From DASVVT01 sp036386415 (GTDB taxonomy: Bacteria > Acidobacteriota > Blastocatellia > Pyrinomonadales > Pyrinomonadaceae): a stretch of 63,822 nucleotides of DNA. The stretch is taken from the NCBI GenBank assembly GCA_036386415.1, contig DASVVT010000043.1:1-63822 (forward strand), given 5' to 3'. Shown here one piece after another: positions 42,124-50,195 of this stretch. Below the pieces are notes generated by a model that saw nothing but the letters and a program-made list of their open reading frames with translations, was not told the DNA's origin and searched no databases. The first letter of the stretch is position 1, and the number at the start of each line of letters is the position of its first letter. Position numbers and translations under genes: made by a program.

Positions 42124-42264
42124 AGTAGACAGTAGACAGTAGTCAGTATCCAGTAGAAAAACAGCATGCCCGCTATACTATCTATTATGATTTACAGAAT
42201 CAGTATCAACCGCCTCGCCCGCTTTTCTTTTCTACTGACTACTGTCTACTGACTACTGACTACT
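42124..42264. repeat. Long heptad palindrome, GTAGNCA family
   Basis: Left arm 42124-42157 and right arm 42231-42264. Its 73-base loop resembles the one at 11143-11285 (TATGATTTA, then CCGCC.CGCC and TTTTCTTTT), so the two are copies of a longer element. Confidence 0.92.
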
Positions 42265-42271
42265 TGAGCTT

Positions 42272-43747
42272 ATGTCTTTCTTCGACATCATCTCTCTTTC
42301 TTTAAGGAATTTGCGCGAGGCGAAGCTGCGTTCGGGGTTGACGACGATGGGGGTCATCGTGGGCGTCGCCATGATCGTGACGATGGTGTCGTTCGGACTG
42401 GGATTGCAGCGCAACACGGTCGCGCGCTTCAAGGAATTAGACCTCTTCAACGAAGTCACAGTCTTCGGGCGCAGTCTGTCGAGCCTCGTCGAGGCGGGAT
42501 TCAACAAGCGTTCGGGCGAGGGAAACAGCAACGCAGCGAAAGACAGCAGCGACAGGCGTCGGGGGACGCAGCCCCATGAAGCTTCTGCGCGCGTGCTCAA
42601 TGAGCAGGCTGTTGATGAGATAGCGAAGATTCCCGGCGTCGTCTCGGTCGAGCCGAACATCTCTTTTTTAGCTTACGTGCGCGCCAACGAGCGTGCGCGG
42701 GCTCGCACAATTGGCGGCGCGCTGGTTCCGAACCCCGCGACACGCTTCAAGGAGTTCGCGGCGGGCGGGATGATCTCCGCGCCGGATGCGCTTGAGGCCG
42801 TCGTCGATGAAGACTTCGTGCGCGACTTCGGTTACGGGAATGCGCGGGACGCTCTGGGGCAGACGCTGAGCCTGCTCGCGCCGCCCACCGGCAGCAAGAG
42901 TGAGAAGGATGAGAAGGATGAGGACGATCAGTTGAGCTTCTTCGGTATTCCGCTTGAAGATGAAGAGGGGGGTGATGCGGATGGATTGGTCGCGCGCTCG
43001 TTTCGCATCGTCGGCGTATTGAAGGAGGGCGAGTCGGGCGCGTCGCGTTTTCGCGGCATGTCGCTTGCCGCCAGCATCTATATCCCTCTGCCTGTAGCGC
43101 GCGCCTGGTCTATAGAGCACCAGGACGACTTGGGACAGATCGCCACCCGCCTGGCGCGCGAGACGGGCGCTTTGGGCGAAAACGAGAGCGGGGGGTATAC
43201 GTCGGCTATCGTTCGCGTCTCCGACCCTGTCTTGCTCACGGATGTGAGACGACGCCTGACGGAGATGGGCTTCAGCAGTTTCGCCATCGTCGATCGGTTG
43301 GAGCAACTGCGCACGGTCTTTCTCATCATCAACTCGGCGCTCGGACTCCTGGGCGGCATCTCGCTACTCGTCGCTTCGTTCGGCATCGCCAACACGATGA
43401 TCATGTCGATCCTCGAACGCACGCGCGAGATAGGCATTATGAAAGCCATCGGCGCGGAAGATACGGAGATCAAGCTCATCTTCTTCATAGAGGCGGCTGT
43501 CATCGGCCTCGTCGGAGGAACACTGGGCACGCTCGCTGCGTGGGGCATAGACGCGGCAGCCAACCAGCTCGCCTACCGCTTCGTATTGCAGCCGCAGGGC
43601 GCATCCCGTGTGGACTTCTTCGCGCTTCCGCCCTACCTCTGGCTCGGCGCGATTCTCTTCGCCGTCGTCGTCTCAATCGTCGCCGCGCTCTACCCTGCCG
43701 CGCGCGCCGCGCGCATCGACCCGGTCAAAGCCCTGAGACACGACTGA
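42272..43747 (+). CDS. ABC transporter permease (MacB/FtsX-like)
   Basis: 491 aa. Four membrane helices of the FtsX/MacB type: one at 20-45 (GLTTMGVIVGVAMIVTMVS), a large periplasmic domain with an acidic Lys/Glu/Asp-rich insertion near 210, then three helices in the final 150 residues (LLGGISLLVASFGIANTMIM onward). This is the partner of a MacB-type ATPase, most likely 38701-39375. Substrate unknown. No ribosome-binding site is visible after the palindrome. Confidence 0.9.
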   Translation: MSFFDIISLSLRNLREAKLRSGLTTMGVIVGVAMIVTMVSFGLGLQRNTVARFKELDLFNEVTVFGRSLSSLVEAGFNKRSGEGNSNAAKDSSDRRRGTQPHEASARVLNEQAVDEIAKIPGVVSVEPNISFLAYVRANERARARTIGGALVPNPATRFKEFAAGGMISAPDALEAVVDEDFVRDFGYGNARDALGQTLSLLAPPTGSKSEKDEKDEDDQLSFFGIPLEDEEGGDADGLVARSFRIVGVLKEGESGASRFRGMSLAASIYIPLPVARAWSIEHQDDLGQIATRLARETGALGENESGGYTSAIVRVSDPVLLTDVRRRLTEMGFSSFAIVDRLEQLRTVFLIINSALGLLGGISLLVASFGIANTMIMSILERTREIGIMKAIGAEDTEIKLIFFIEAAVIGLVGGTLGTLAAWGIDAAANQLAYRFVLQPQGASRVDFFALPPYLWLGAILFAVVVSIVAALYPAARAARIDPVKALRHD

Positions 43748-43777
43748 CGCCCTGTCCCCGCGTGCGAGCGCCCCTAA

Positions 43778-44089
43778 TTACTGGCTGCACCCTCTCAGGC
43801 AGGCTCTCAACTGCCTGCGACACCGGCTGCGCCTGATGCCCGCCCTCAGGCATCTGCGGTACTGGCGGCGACATCTGGAGACGCAGCGTGAAGGGGTGGG
43901 AGCGGTGTTTGCGCTCGCGTTGCTGTTGTTTACCGGGTCTGGAATCGCCCGCATCATCGGTTGCTTGGGCGTGTTCTTGTTCTGGTTCTGCATCTGGCCT
44001 GCGCTCGCGCCCGGAGAGACCGCGGACAGATGAGCGAGTAGAGCGAGAGCGATGAAGAAGAGCAAAAGGGAGGTTCGTTTTCTGTTCAT
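43778..44089 (-). CDS. Secreted Arg/Cys-rich mini-protein with mirror-symmetric cysteines
   Basis: 103 aa. Signal peptide 1-30 (ending ASAGQ), a Gln/Asn/Pro-rich linker, then a C-terminal module of about 38 residues with six Cys in the pattern CX3C-X6-C-X9-C-X6-C-X3C and about 13 Arg. The cysteine spacing reads the same in both directions, which suggests two antiparallel helices joined by disulfides, as in alpha-hairpinin or CHCH folds. The net charge is strongly positive. A hydrophobic frame on the other strand (43836-44033) is the antisense of the signal peptide. Start has AAGGAA about 12 nt upstream. Confidence 0.72.
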   Translation of the reverse strand: MNRKRTSLLLFFIALALLAHLSAVSPGASAGQMQNQNKNTPKQPMMRAIPDPVNNSNASANTAPTPSRCVSRCRRQYRRCLRAGIRRSRCRRQLRACLRGCSQ

Positions 44090-44290
44090 GGGTTCTATTG
44101 TTCCTTAGCAAAATCTGGCTCACGCCGTAGCTGTGCGTAAAGCTCTTTAAGCGGCGAGACAATAATGCCGAACGTGGTAGCAGGTCAATGGCAATCATCC
44201 GATCTCGACCGCGAATCGGGTTGACGGTCCGTCTTAACCAACGTGTGATGAGACGCGAGATAGTGCTGGCGGTCTGTTGAGCCTCCTTGG

Positions 44291-44328
44291 AAAAAGCGGC
44301 GGGCACTGTAGAGACAGAGCCCGCCGCC
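44291..44328 (-). terminator. Rho-independent terminator of the secreted 270-aa gene
   Basis: Read on the minus strand: a 9-bp stem GCGGCGGGC/GCCCGCCGC with a 14-base loop, then T5. It lies about 70 bases after the stop at 44398. The rest of the gap 44090-44397 shows no gene. Confidence 0.8.
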
Positions 44329-44397
44329 TAATACCTGACTGCCGAATAGATCACCTTTAGCCTGTTCGCCGTGCGTCTGCGTGCGGCCACGGCGTTA

Positions 44398-45210
44398 TTA
44401 GAAACGTCTGTAGAGAAACTTGACCGTCTTGCTCGCCCCGGCATTGAGCGTGCCGATGGTGTACGTCACTCTGCCGGTGTAGTCGCCCACGGCGGTCGGG
44501 ACGGTTGCTGAAGTGGGTGTGCAAGCGCTTCGAGTGTTGAGCCAGTTACCATATGTCTCGACCGCCGTCGAATGGGCAATCGCCGGTGTCAACGCTGTCA
44601 GACTGACCGCATGTGTCTCTCGGCCCCAGGACGATTCCGCACTGCGATCATAGATGTCGTCGGAATCGTCATTATCTATATCGCCATCGAAATAACGCGC
44701 CAGCTTGATGTTCGAGATGCTCCCGGTGGAAATATTGGTCAACGTCATCGTGATGGTGATGTCGAATTCCGCCGCGTCGCGGGAAAACACCTGTTTGAGT
44801 TGGAATTTGCCGTCCAAGCTGTTACGCGTGATGGTCAACGGGAAAGTGTTCGCGCCGTTCGGCTGGGTGATGGTTGAAGACCCCCAGCCAGCACCGGCGT
44901 CAGCGGAGTCATAAGCGTTGGCCGCTCCCGTCCCGCAGACGACGTAGCCTTCTCTGTAATTTGTTATGTAGGTGGCCGGGGATTCCAGGTTCAGGACGTT
45001 CCCATTCTGCGTGACGCAGAATGCAAACTTCGTCGCCCCCGCGCCGACGGCGTAGGTGCTTTGGCAGGTCTGGGTTTCGGGCGCAAACGCCTCCTTGATC
45101 ACACTCGATTGAGCCTGGTCATCCGCCTGAGCCATGACCGAGCTGGATACCATGAACATAAGGCCGGCGAAGAGCATCGCCAGCGAGATCGAGGTTAAGG
45201 TACGTTTCAT
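44398..45210 (-). CDS. Secreted protein of unknown function, 270 aa
   Basis: Signal peptide about 1-28 (ending VMAQ), then a beta-rich, Thr/Ser-rich domain with three or four cysteines in pairs and a DGDIDNDDSDDIYD acidic cluster near 178 that could bind calcium. No family is recognised. AAGGAG lies 8 nt upstream of the ATG. A terminator follows. Probably an extracellular or cell-surface protein. Confidence 0.75.
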   Translation of the reverse strand: MKRTLTSISLAMLFAGLMFMVSSSVMAQADDQAQSSVIKEAFAPETQTCQSTYAVGAGATKFAFCVTQNGNVLNLESPATYITNYREGYVVCGTGAANAYDSADAGAGWGSSTITQPNGANTFPLTITRNSLDGKFQLKQVFSRDAAEFDITITMTLTNISTGSISNIKLARYFDGDIDNDDSDDIYDRSAESSWGRETHAVSLTALTPAIAHSTAVETYGNWLNTRSACTPTSATVPTAVGDYTGRVTYTIGTLNAGASKTVKFLYRRF

Positions 45211-45496
45211 CGTCGTTCTCCTTATTGTTGAAGTTAAAGTGATGTCCGTGATCTATTGAGCCATTGCCACGCGACCTTTAAGGCTATGCTTCTGGGCTGC
45301 CTTCTTTGACTTGGCACAAACAACCAATGGCTGACCCCTCATTGCTGCCTTCACCTCTGTTAAGCGAGAACGGTGTCCGAAAGTGATCATCGTGGCCGAG
45401 AATTTTTTTGAGGTGCTTGGTGAAGCGGGAAGTCCTGAAAAGGTGCTACAATCCAGGGCGGAATGTAAGCAATAATCGCGCCGACGGGGTTTTTGC

Positions 45497-46075
45497 ATGA
45501 CGACGCCCTCGCCTTCAACGAAGGAAGTAACTGGACTGCTCTCCGATTGGAGCCGTGGAGACCGGGCGGCGCTGGAGAGGCTGACCCCACTGGTTTACGA
45601 CGAGCTGCACCGCCTCGCTCATCGCTACATGAGCCGCGAGCGCCCCGATCACACACTACAAACCACGGCTCTCGTTAACGAAGCCTACCTCCGGCTCGTC
45701 GATCAAAGGAATGCGCACTGGCAGAATCGCGCCCACTTCTTCGCTGTCGCCGCACAGGTGATGCGCCACATCCTGGTCGATTACGCTCGTCAGCGTCACT
45801 TTGCCAAACGAGGAGGCGAGGCGCGGCGCGTAACTCTGGACGAAGCGGCGATTGTATCGCAGCAAAGGGCCGCAGAGTTCGTTGCGCTTGACGAGGCTTT
45901 GAAAAGGCTGGAAGCTATTGACCCGCGCAAGAGTCGCGTAGTTGAACTGCACTTCTTCGGCGGGCTGAATTTCGAGGAGATCGCCGAAGTACTGAAAGTC
46001 TCCGCCGTCACCGTCAGACGCGACTGGAGATCAGCCAAAGCATGGCTCTACAAAGCAGTGACCAGTGACGAGTGA
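45497..46075 (+). CDS. ECF-type RNA polymerase sigma factor (SigK-like subgroup)
   Basis: 192 aa. Region 2 (YDELHRLAHRYMSRERPDHT, then ALVNEAYLRLVDQ, RAHFFAVAAQVMRHILVDYA) and region 4 (FGGLNFEEIAEVLKVSAVTVRRDW). This ECF subgroup in Acidobacteriota and Planctomycetes is often encoded next to a Ser/Thr kinase, as here, and probably depends on it rather than on an anti-sigma factor. The promoter it reads cannot be told. The kinase follows after a TTTTCAG palindrome. Confidence 0.93.
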   Translation: MTTPSPSTKEVTGLLSDWSRGDRAALERLTPLVYDELHRLAHRYMSRERPDHTLQTTALVNEAYLRLVDQRNAHWQNRAHFFAVAAQVMRHILVDYARQRHFAKRGGEARRVTLDEAAIVSQQRAAEFVALDEALKRLEAIDPRKSRVVELHFFGGLNFEEIAEVLKVSAVTVRRDWRSAKAWLYKAVTSDE

Positions 46076-46082
46076 CAAGACC

Positions 46083-46158
46083 AGTTTTGAGTTTTCAGTT
46101 TTCAGTGAAAAGCTGCTGCTCGTCACTCGTCTCTCTGAAAACTGAAAACTCAAAACTG
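46083..46158. repeat. Heptad palindrome, TTTTCAG family
   Basis: Left arm 46083-46107 and right arm 46136-46158. Same family as 35977-36049. It separates the ECF gene from the kinase gene. Confidence 0.9.
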
Positions 46159-46171
46159 CTTTGCTCGTTTT

Positions 46172-49100
46172 ATGACACCTGAACGCTGGCAACGAATCGA
46201 CGAGATTTTGCAGGCCGCTTTGGATTGCGCGCCTCAGCGCAGGAAAACTTTGCTCGATGAAGCCTGCGCTGGTGATGAGGCGCTGCGAAAGGAGGTCGAG
46301 GCTTTGCTTGCGTCTGACGGCGAGGCAGGCAGCTTCATTGAGCGGCCTGCGTCTGAGGTGGCTGCCGAACTGCTCGCAGACGATCAAGTCAACTCAGCCA
46401 TCGGGCAGCACATCGACCACTACAAGATCGTTGAGCATCTGGGCTCCGGCGGGATGGGTGAAGTGTACTCCGCCTACGACACACGGACGGGTCGTAAAGT
46501 CGCGCTCAAACTGCTGCCCCGCTTCTTCACCGAAAATCAACAGCGAGTGCGTCGCTTCCAGCAAGAGGCGCGCGCCATCCTGGCGCTCAATCATCCGAGC
46601 ATCGTCACTATTTACGAGATCGGACAGGAGGGAGGGACGCACTTCATCGCCACCGAGTTGATTGAAGGTGAGACGCTCAGAGAGCGGCTGAGGCGCGCGC
46701 CGATGCGGATCCATGAAGTGCTGGATGTCTGCATACAGGTCGCGAGCGCGCTGACAGCAGCACATCAGGCGGGCATCGTGCATCGAGATATTAAGCCGGA
46801 GAACATCATGATGCGCCCCGATGGATACGTCAAAGTGCTGGACTTCGGGATCGCCAAATTAACTGAGAGATCACAGAGCGCGTCCTCGACGCAAGTGCCA
46901 ACCAGGGTCAAAGTCGATACCGAGCCGGGAATGGTCATGGGAACGGCACACTATATGTCGCCGGAGCAGGCACGCGCCTCCAAGGTGGATGAACGCACAG
47001 ACATTTTCAGTCTCGGAGTGGTTACCTATGAGATGGTCGCAGGCCGTGCCCCGTTTGAGGGCGCATCCGCGGGCGACGTGATCGCCGCCATTCTGGAGCA
47101 TGAAGCGCCGCCGCTGGCGCGATTCGCGCGAGCGGTTCCGACAGAGCTTGAGCGGATCGTCAGCAAAGCGCTGCGCAAAGATCGTGAGGAGCGCTATCAG
47201 GTCATCAAGGACATGGCGCTCGACCTGAAGAGTCTCAAGCAGGAGCTGGAATTTGAGGCCAAGCTGGAGCGCTCCGTCGAGCCGGATTCAAGAAGCGCGG
47301 CGCGGCTCGCAACCAGTAATGAGCAGGCGGAAGCTGAAACTGATTCTAAGTCCGCGTCGGGAACCGTAGCTGCCGGGGCAGGACGCCAGACCTCAAGCGC
47401 AGAATATCTGGCGGGCGAGATCAAACAGCACAAGCGCGCAGTCATACTTACTCTGGCCGCGTTACTCCTTGTGATTGCGGGTGTCGTGTGGGGACTCAAA
47501 TATACCGGACGGAATCAACTCCCAAACAAGTCGCCAGAGCCTTTTAGCAAGATCAAACTGACTAGACTGACGACGAACGGCAAAGCCCGCCTGGCAGTCA
47601 TCTCTCCTGATGGAAAATACATTGCGCATGCGATGGGCGACACCGGGCAGGTCAGCATCTGGCTACGGCATATTGCTACCGGCAGCGATAAGGAGATAGT
47701 CCCTTCCACCGATGGGCCTTATTGCTGCCCGCTCTTCTCTCGTGATGGCAGTTACATCTACTACGCCAGAGTGACAACGGATACGCCGAGCGTGCTTTAC
47801 CAAGTGCCTGTCCTCGGAGGCGCTCCGAGAGCGATCGTCGAAGATGTGGATTCGGTTCCCGCCCTTTCTCCTGACGGCAAACGATTAGCCTTCATACGCG
47901 GTTTCCCGCCCCAGGGAATTGTTGCATTGATGGTAGCGAATGTGGACGGGACGGGAGAGCAGAAGCTTGCTACGTATGACATAACCAACTTTTTCCCGCG
48001 AAACAACGGGATGACTCCGGCCTGGTCTCCTGATGGAGAAATCATCGTCATCCGTGCACCGACTTCTGATGCTCAGGGCAGTTACTGGCAGATGCTTGCC
48101 GTGCGTGTGAAGGATGGAGCGGCGACGCGGATCGGCTCTCAGAGATGGACTTCACTCGGACAGTTTGGGTGGCTTGCGGACGGCAGCGGCCTCATCTTCA
48201 CGGCCTCAGACCAAGCGCCAGGATCGCCCCTCCAACTCTGGTACATTGCTTATCCTAATGGTGAAGCGCGCAAGGTAACCAACGACTTAAATGATTATCG
48301 CGGCGTCAGCCTGACAGCAGACTCTACTGCTCTGGTCACCGTGCCATTTGAGTTTCATTCAAATATCTGGATTGCGCCGGGTGGGGAGGCAGGCCGTGCC
48401 GCACAGATCACGTCCAACAAATATGATGGATCGGACGGCATCGCCTTTGCCCCTGATGGCCGCGTGGTCTACACCTCAAGGGCGGGCGGTAATCCGAACC
48501 TCTGGATTACAAATGCGGATGGGACGGGACAGAAACAACTGACCGCTGATACTCACCTTAACGTCACCCCGGTAGTCTCACCCGATGGGCGCTACGTTGT
48601 ATTCGGATCAGACCGCGCGGGCTCCCAGAATATCTGGCGGATGAATATAGACGGCGCTAATCCAAAACAACTGACCAGCGGCTGGTCTGATGAGAAACCA
48701 CACTGCTCGCCCGATAGTCGGTGGGTAGTTTACACCTCCAATGACAACGGCAGGCAGAGGGTGTGGAGAGTGCCGATCGATGGTGGCAACGCTGCGCCGC
48801 TGACTGACTATACTTCAGCCTATCCGATTATCTCGCCGGACGGAAAACAGATCGCCTGCGGCTATTTTGATGAACAGGCGAAGCCAGGTCGGTGGATAAT
48901 CATACTCATTCCATTTGAAGGGGGACAGCCCACCAAGAGGTTTGACATGCCATCATGGCCGCTCAAGATGCGCTGGTCATCGGACGGGCGTGCACTCACC
49001 TACGTTCTGACCCGCGCTGGCAACTCCAATATCTGGAGCCTGCCTGTTGATGGCCGCAAGCCCGTGCAGTTGACCGACTTCAAATCCGATCAAATCTACT

Positions 49101-49189
49101 GGTTTGATTGGTCGCGCGATGGCAAACAACTCGCGCTCGCGCGCGGCCCTGCGACCAGTGATATCGTTCTGATTAACGATCTCAAATAG
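46172..49189 (+). CDS. Ser/Thr protein kinase with TolB/PD40 beta-propeller
   Basis: 1005 aa. A short N-terminal part (about 1-80) like those of other ECF-linked kinases, then a Hanks-type kinase: GSGGMGEVY, VALKLL (K113), HRDIKPENIM (D206), DFGIAKL, GTAHYMSPEQA. A membrane helix lies near 418-436. The extracytoplasmic half has about a dozen PD40/TolB-like units (SPDGKYIAHAM, SPDGRYVVFGSD). It probably senses a ligand outside and signals to the adjoining ECF sigma factor by phosphorylation. Confidence 0.93.
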   Translation: MTPERWQRIDEILQAALDCAPQRRKTLLDEACAGDEALRKEVEALLASDGEAGSFIERPASEVAAELLADDQVNSAIGQHIDHYKIVEHLGSGGMGEVYSAYDTRTGRKVALKLLPRFFTENQQRVRRFQQEARAILALNHPSIVTIYEIGQEGGTHFIATELIEGETLRERLRRAPMRIHEVLDVCIQVASALTAAHQAGIVHRDIKPENIMMRPDGYVKVLDFGIAKLTERSQSASSTQVPTRVKVDTEPGMVMGTAHYMSPEQARASKVDERTDIFSLGVVTYEMVAGRAPFEGASAGDVIAAILEHEAPPLARFARAVPTELERIVSKALRKDREERYQVIKDMALDLKSLKQELEFEAKLERSVEPDSRSAARLATSNEQAEAETDSKSASGTVAAGAGRQTSSAEYLAGEIKQHKRAVILTLAALLLVIAGVVWGLKYTGRNQLPNKSPEPFSKIKLTRLTTNGKARLAVISPDGKYIAHAMGDTGQVSIWLRHIATGSDKEIVPSTDGPYCCPLFSRDGSYIYYARVTTDTPSVLYQVPVLGGAPRAIVEDVDSVPALSPDGKRLAFIRGFPPQGIVALMVANVDGTGEQKLATYDITNFFPRNNGMTPAWSPDGEIIVIRAPTSDAQGSYWQMLAVRVKDGAATRIGSQRWTSLGQFGWLADGSGLIFTASDQAPGSPLQLWYIAYPNGEARKVTNDLNDYRGVSLTADSTALVTVPFEFHSNIWIAPGGEAGRAAQITSNKYDGSDGIAFAPDGRVVYTSRAGGNPNLWITNADGTGQKQLTADTHLNVTPVVSPDGRYVVFGSDRAGSQNIWRMNIDGANPKQLTSGWSDEKPHCSPDSRWVVYTSNDNGRQRVWRVPIDGGNAAPLTDYTSAYPIISPDGKQIACGYFDEQAKPGRWIIILIPFEGGQPTKRFDMPSWPLKMRWSSDGRALTYVLTRAGNSNIWSLPVDGRKPVQLTDFKSDQIYWFDWSRDGKQLALARGPATSDIVLINDLK

Positions 49190-49430
49190 ACTCGCTGTTG
49201 ATGAATCATCTGCATTGCTTGAATCTCGCGGCGTGAGTTTTCATGGACGCAGCGATCATTGACTCGCTGGCTGAACACGCATATGCTCACGCCCGCTTGA
49301 AACAAAAGAACCGGCTGGCCTTGCCTGAGCCTTGCACGCAATCGGATTCGCGTACTCTTTAATACCAGCCTTGCATAACCACGGCGCTTCGGGAATCCCA
49401 ATCGCAGCGCCCAACTATAAGGAGATTCCA

Positions 49431-50003
49431 ATGAGACGAACCATTCTTTTGGCTACCATCATTCTGGCGGCCTCTTCCCTCGCTGTCGGTCAGTGCGGGG
49501 GTCACACAGCAACCATGGGGAGCAGCGTCGAGCAGGAGTTGATCAAGCTGGATAAGGATTGGACGGCAGCCGAATTGAAGGGCGATAAGGCGGCTGTGAG
49601 CAAGGTGGTGGCGGATGATTATCAGGGGACGACCGCCGAGGGTAAAGTACAAGACAAGGCGCAGTATATGGAGGGCATCAAAGCCAGCACCGATAAGGAT
49701 GTGGCCGACGACTACAACGTGCGAGTCCTTGGCGACATGGCGATCATGACGCATCGCGGCACTGTGACGACTACCAAGGAGAGTTTTCAGTACCGCAGCA
49801 CGCACGTCTGGGCTAAGCGAGATGGGCGCTGGCAGCTAATCGCCCACCACGGAAGCAACATCCAAGCGCAAGCACCGGCACAGCAAGCCGAGCAAGCCAA
49901 ACCGGCGACGGATGCTACTGAAACCAAACCGGCAGCAGATGCTACGCCAACTACACCGGTGAAGGAAGCTGCCAAGCCACAGCCGGAGCAGAAGAAGCCG
50001 TAA
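49431..50003 (+). CDS. Secreted NTF2-like (DUF4440) protein
   Basis: 190 aa. Signal peptide about 1-20; ELIKLDKDWTAAELKGDKAAV and the strands up to RDGRWQLIAHHG are the NTF2-like DUF4440 fold. A low-complexity Ala/Pro/Lys/Thr tail (about 140-190) follows. The start at 49431 follows AAGGAG. Function unknown; DUF4440 proteins often bind small molecules. Confidence 0.85.
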   Translation: MRRTILLATIILAASSLAVGQCGGHTATMGSSVEQELIKLDKDWTAAELKGDKAAVSKVVADDYQGTTAEGKVQDKAQYMEGIKASTDKDVADDYNVRVLGDMAIMTHRGTVTTTKESFQYRSTHVWAKRDGRWQLIAHHGSNIQAQAPAQQAEQAKPATDATETKPAADATPTTPVKEAAKPQPEQKKP

Positions 50004-50102
50004 GCAAAGCGAGTTCGAGATAGAAGATGGTCGAGCCTGATCGTACTCTACGAAAGTGCGGCTCGTTCGGGACAGATTCTCTTCGCTGTAGTGTGAAGAA
50101 AA

Positions 50103-50144
50103 AGCAGGGGGCTGGAATCAAACGTTTGATTCCAGCCCCCTGCT
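50103..50144. terminator. Bidirectional terminator, 42-bp perfect palindrome
   Basis: The sequence is its own inverse complement over 42 bases with no loop spacer, centred at 50123/50124. It lies between the NTF2-like gene (plus) and the metalloprotease gene (minus), so it would make a strong hairpin on both transcripts. It is not a heptad array. Confidence 0.8.
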
Positions 50145-50195
50145 CTTGTCAATGGCCTGGCCGGTAGGAAAGCTTTTTACTATCCGGCCTGCCGG

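Noticed and set aside
43836..44033. Hydrophobic 65-aa plus-strand frame
   Set aside because: It is the antisense of the mini-protein's signal peptide and linker; no ribosome-binding site.
43725..44306. 193-aa minus-strand reading frame overlapping the Arg/Cys-rich mini-protein in another frame
   Set aside because: Its sequence is low-complexity Arg/Gln/Pro with no signal peptide; the 103-aa frame has a proper signal peptide and a patterned Cys module.
45253..45498. 81-aa minus-strand frame upstream of the ECF gene
   Set aside because: No ribosome-binding site, no family resemblance and it overlaps the ECF promoter region.
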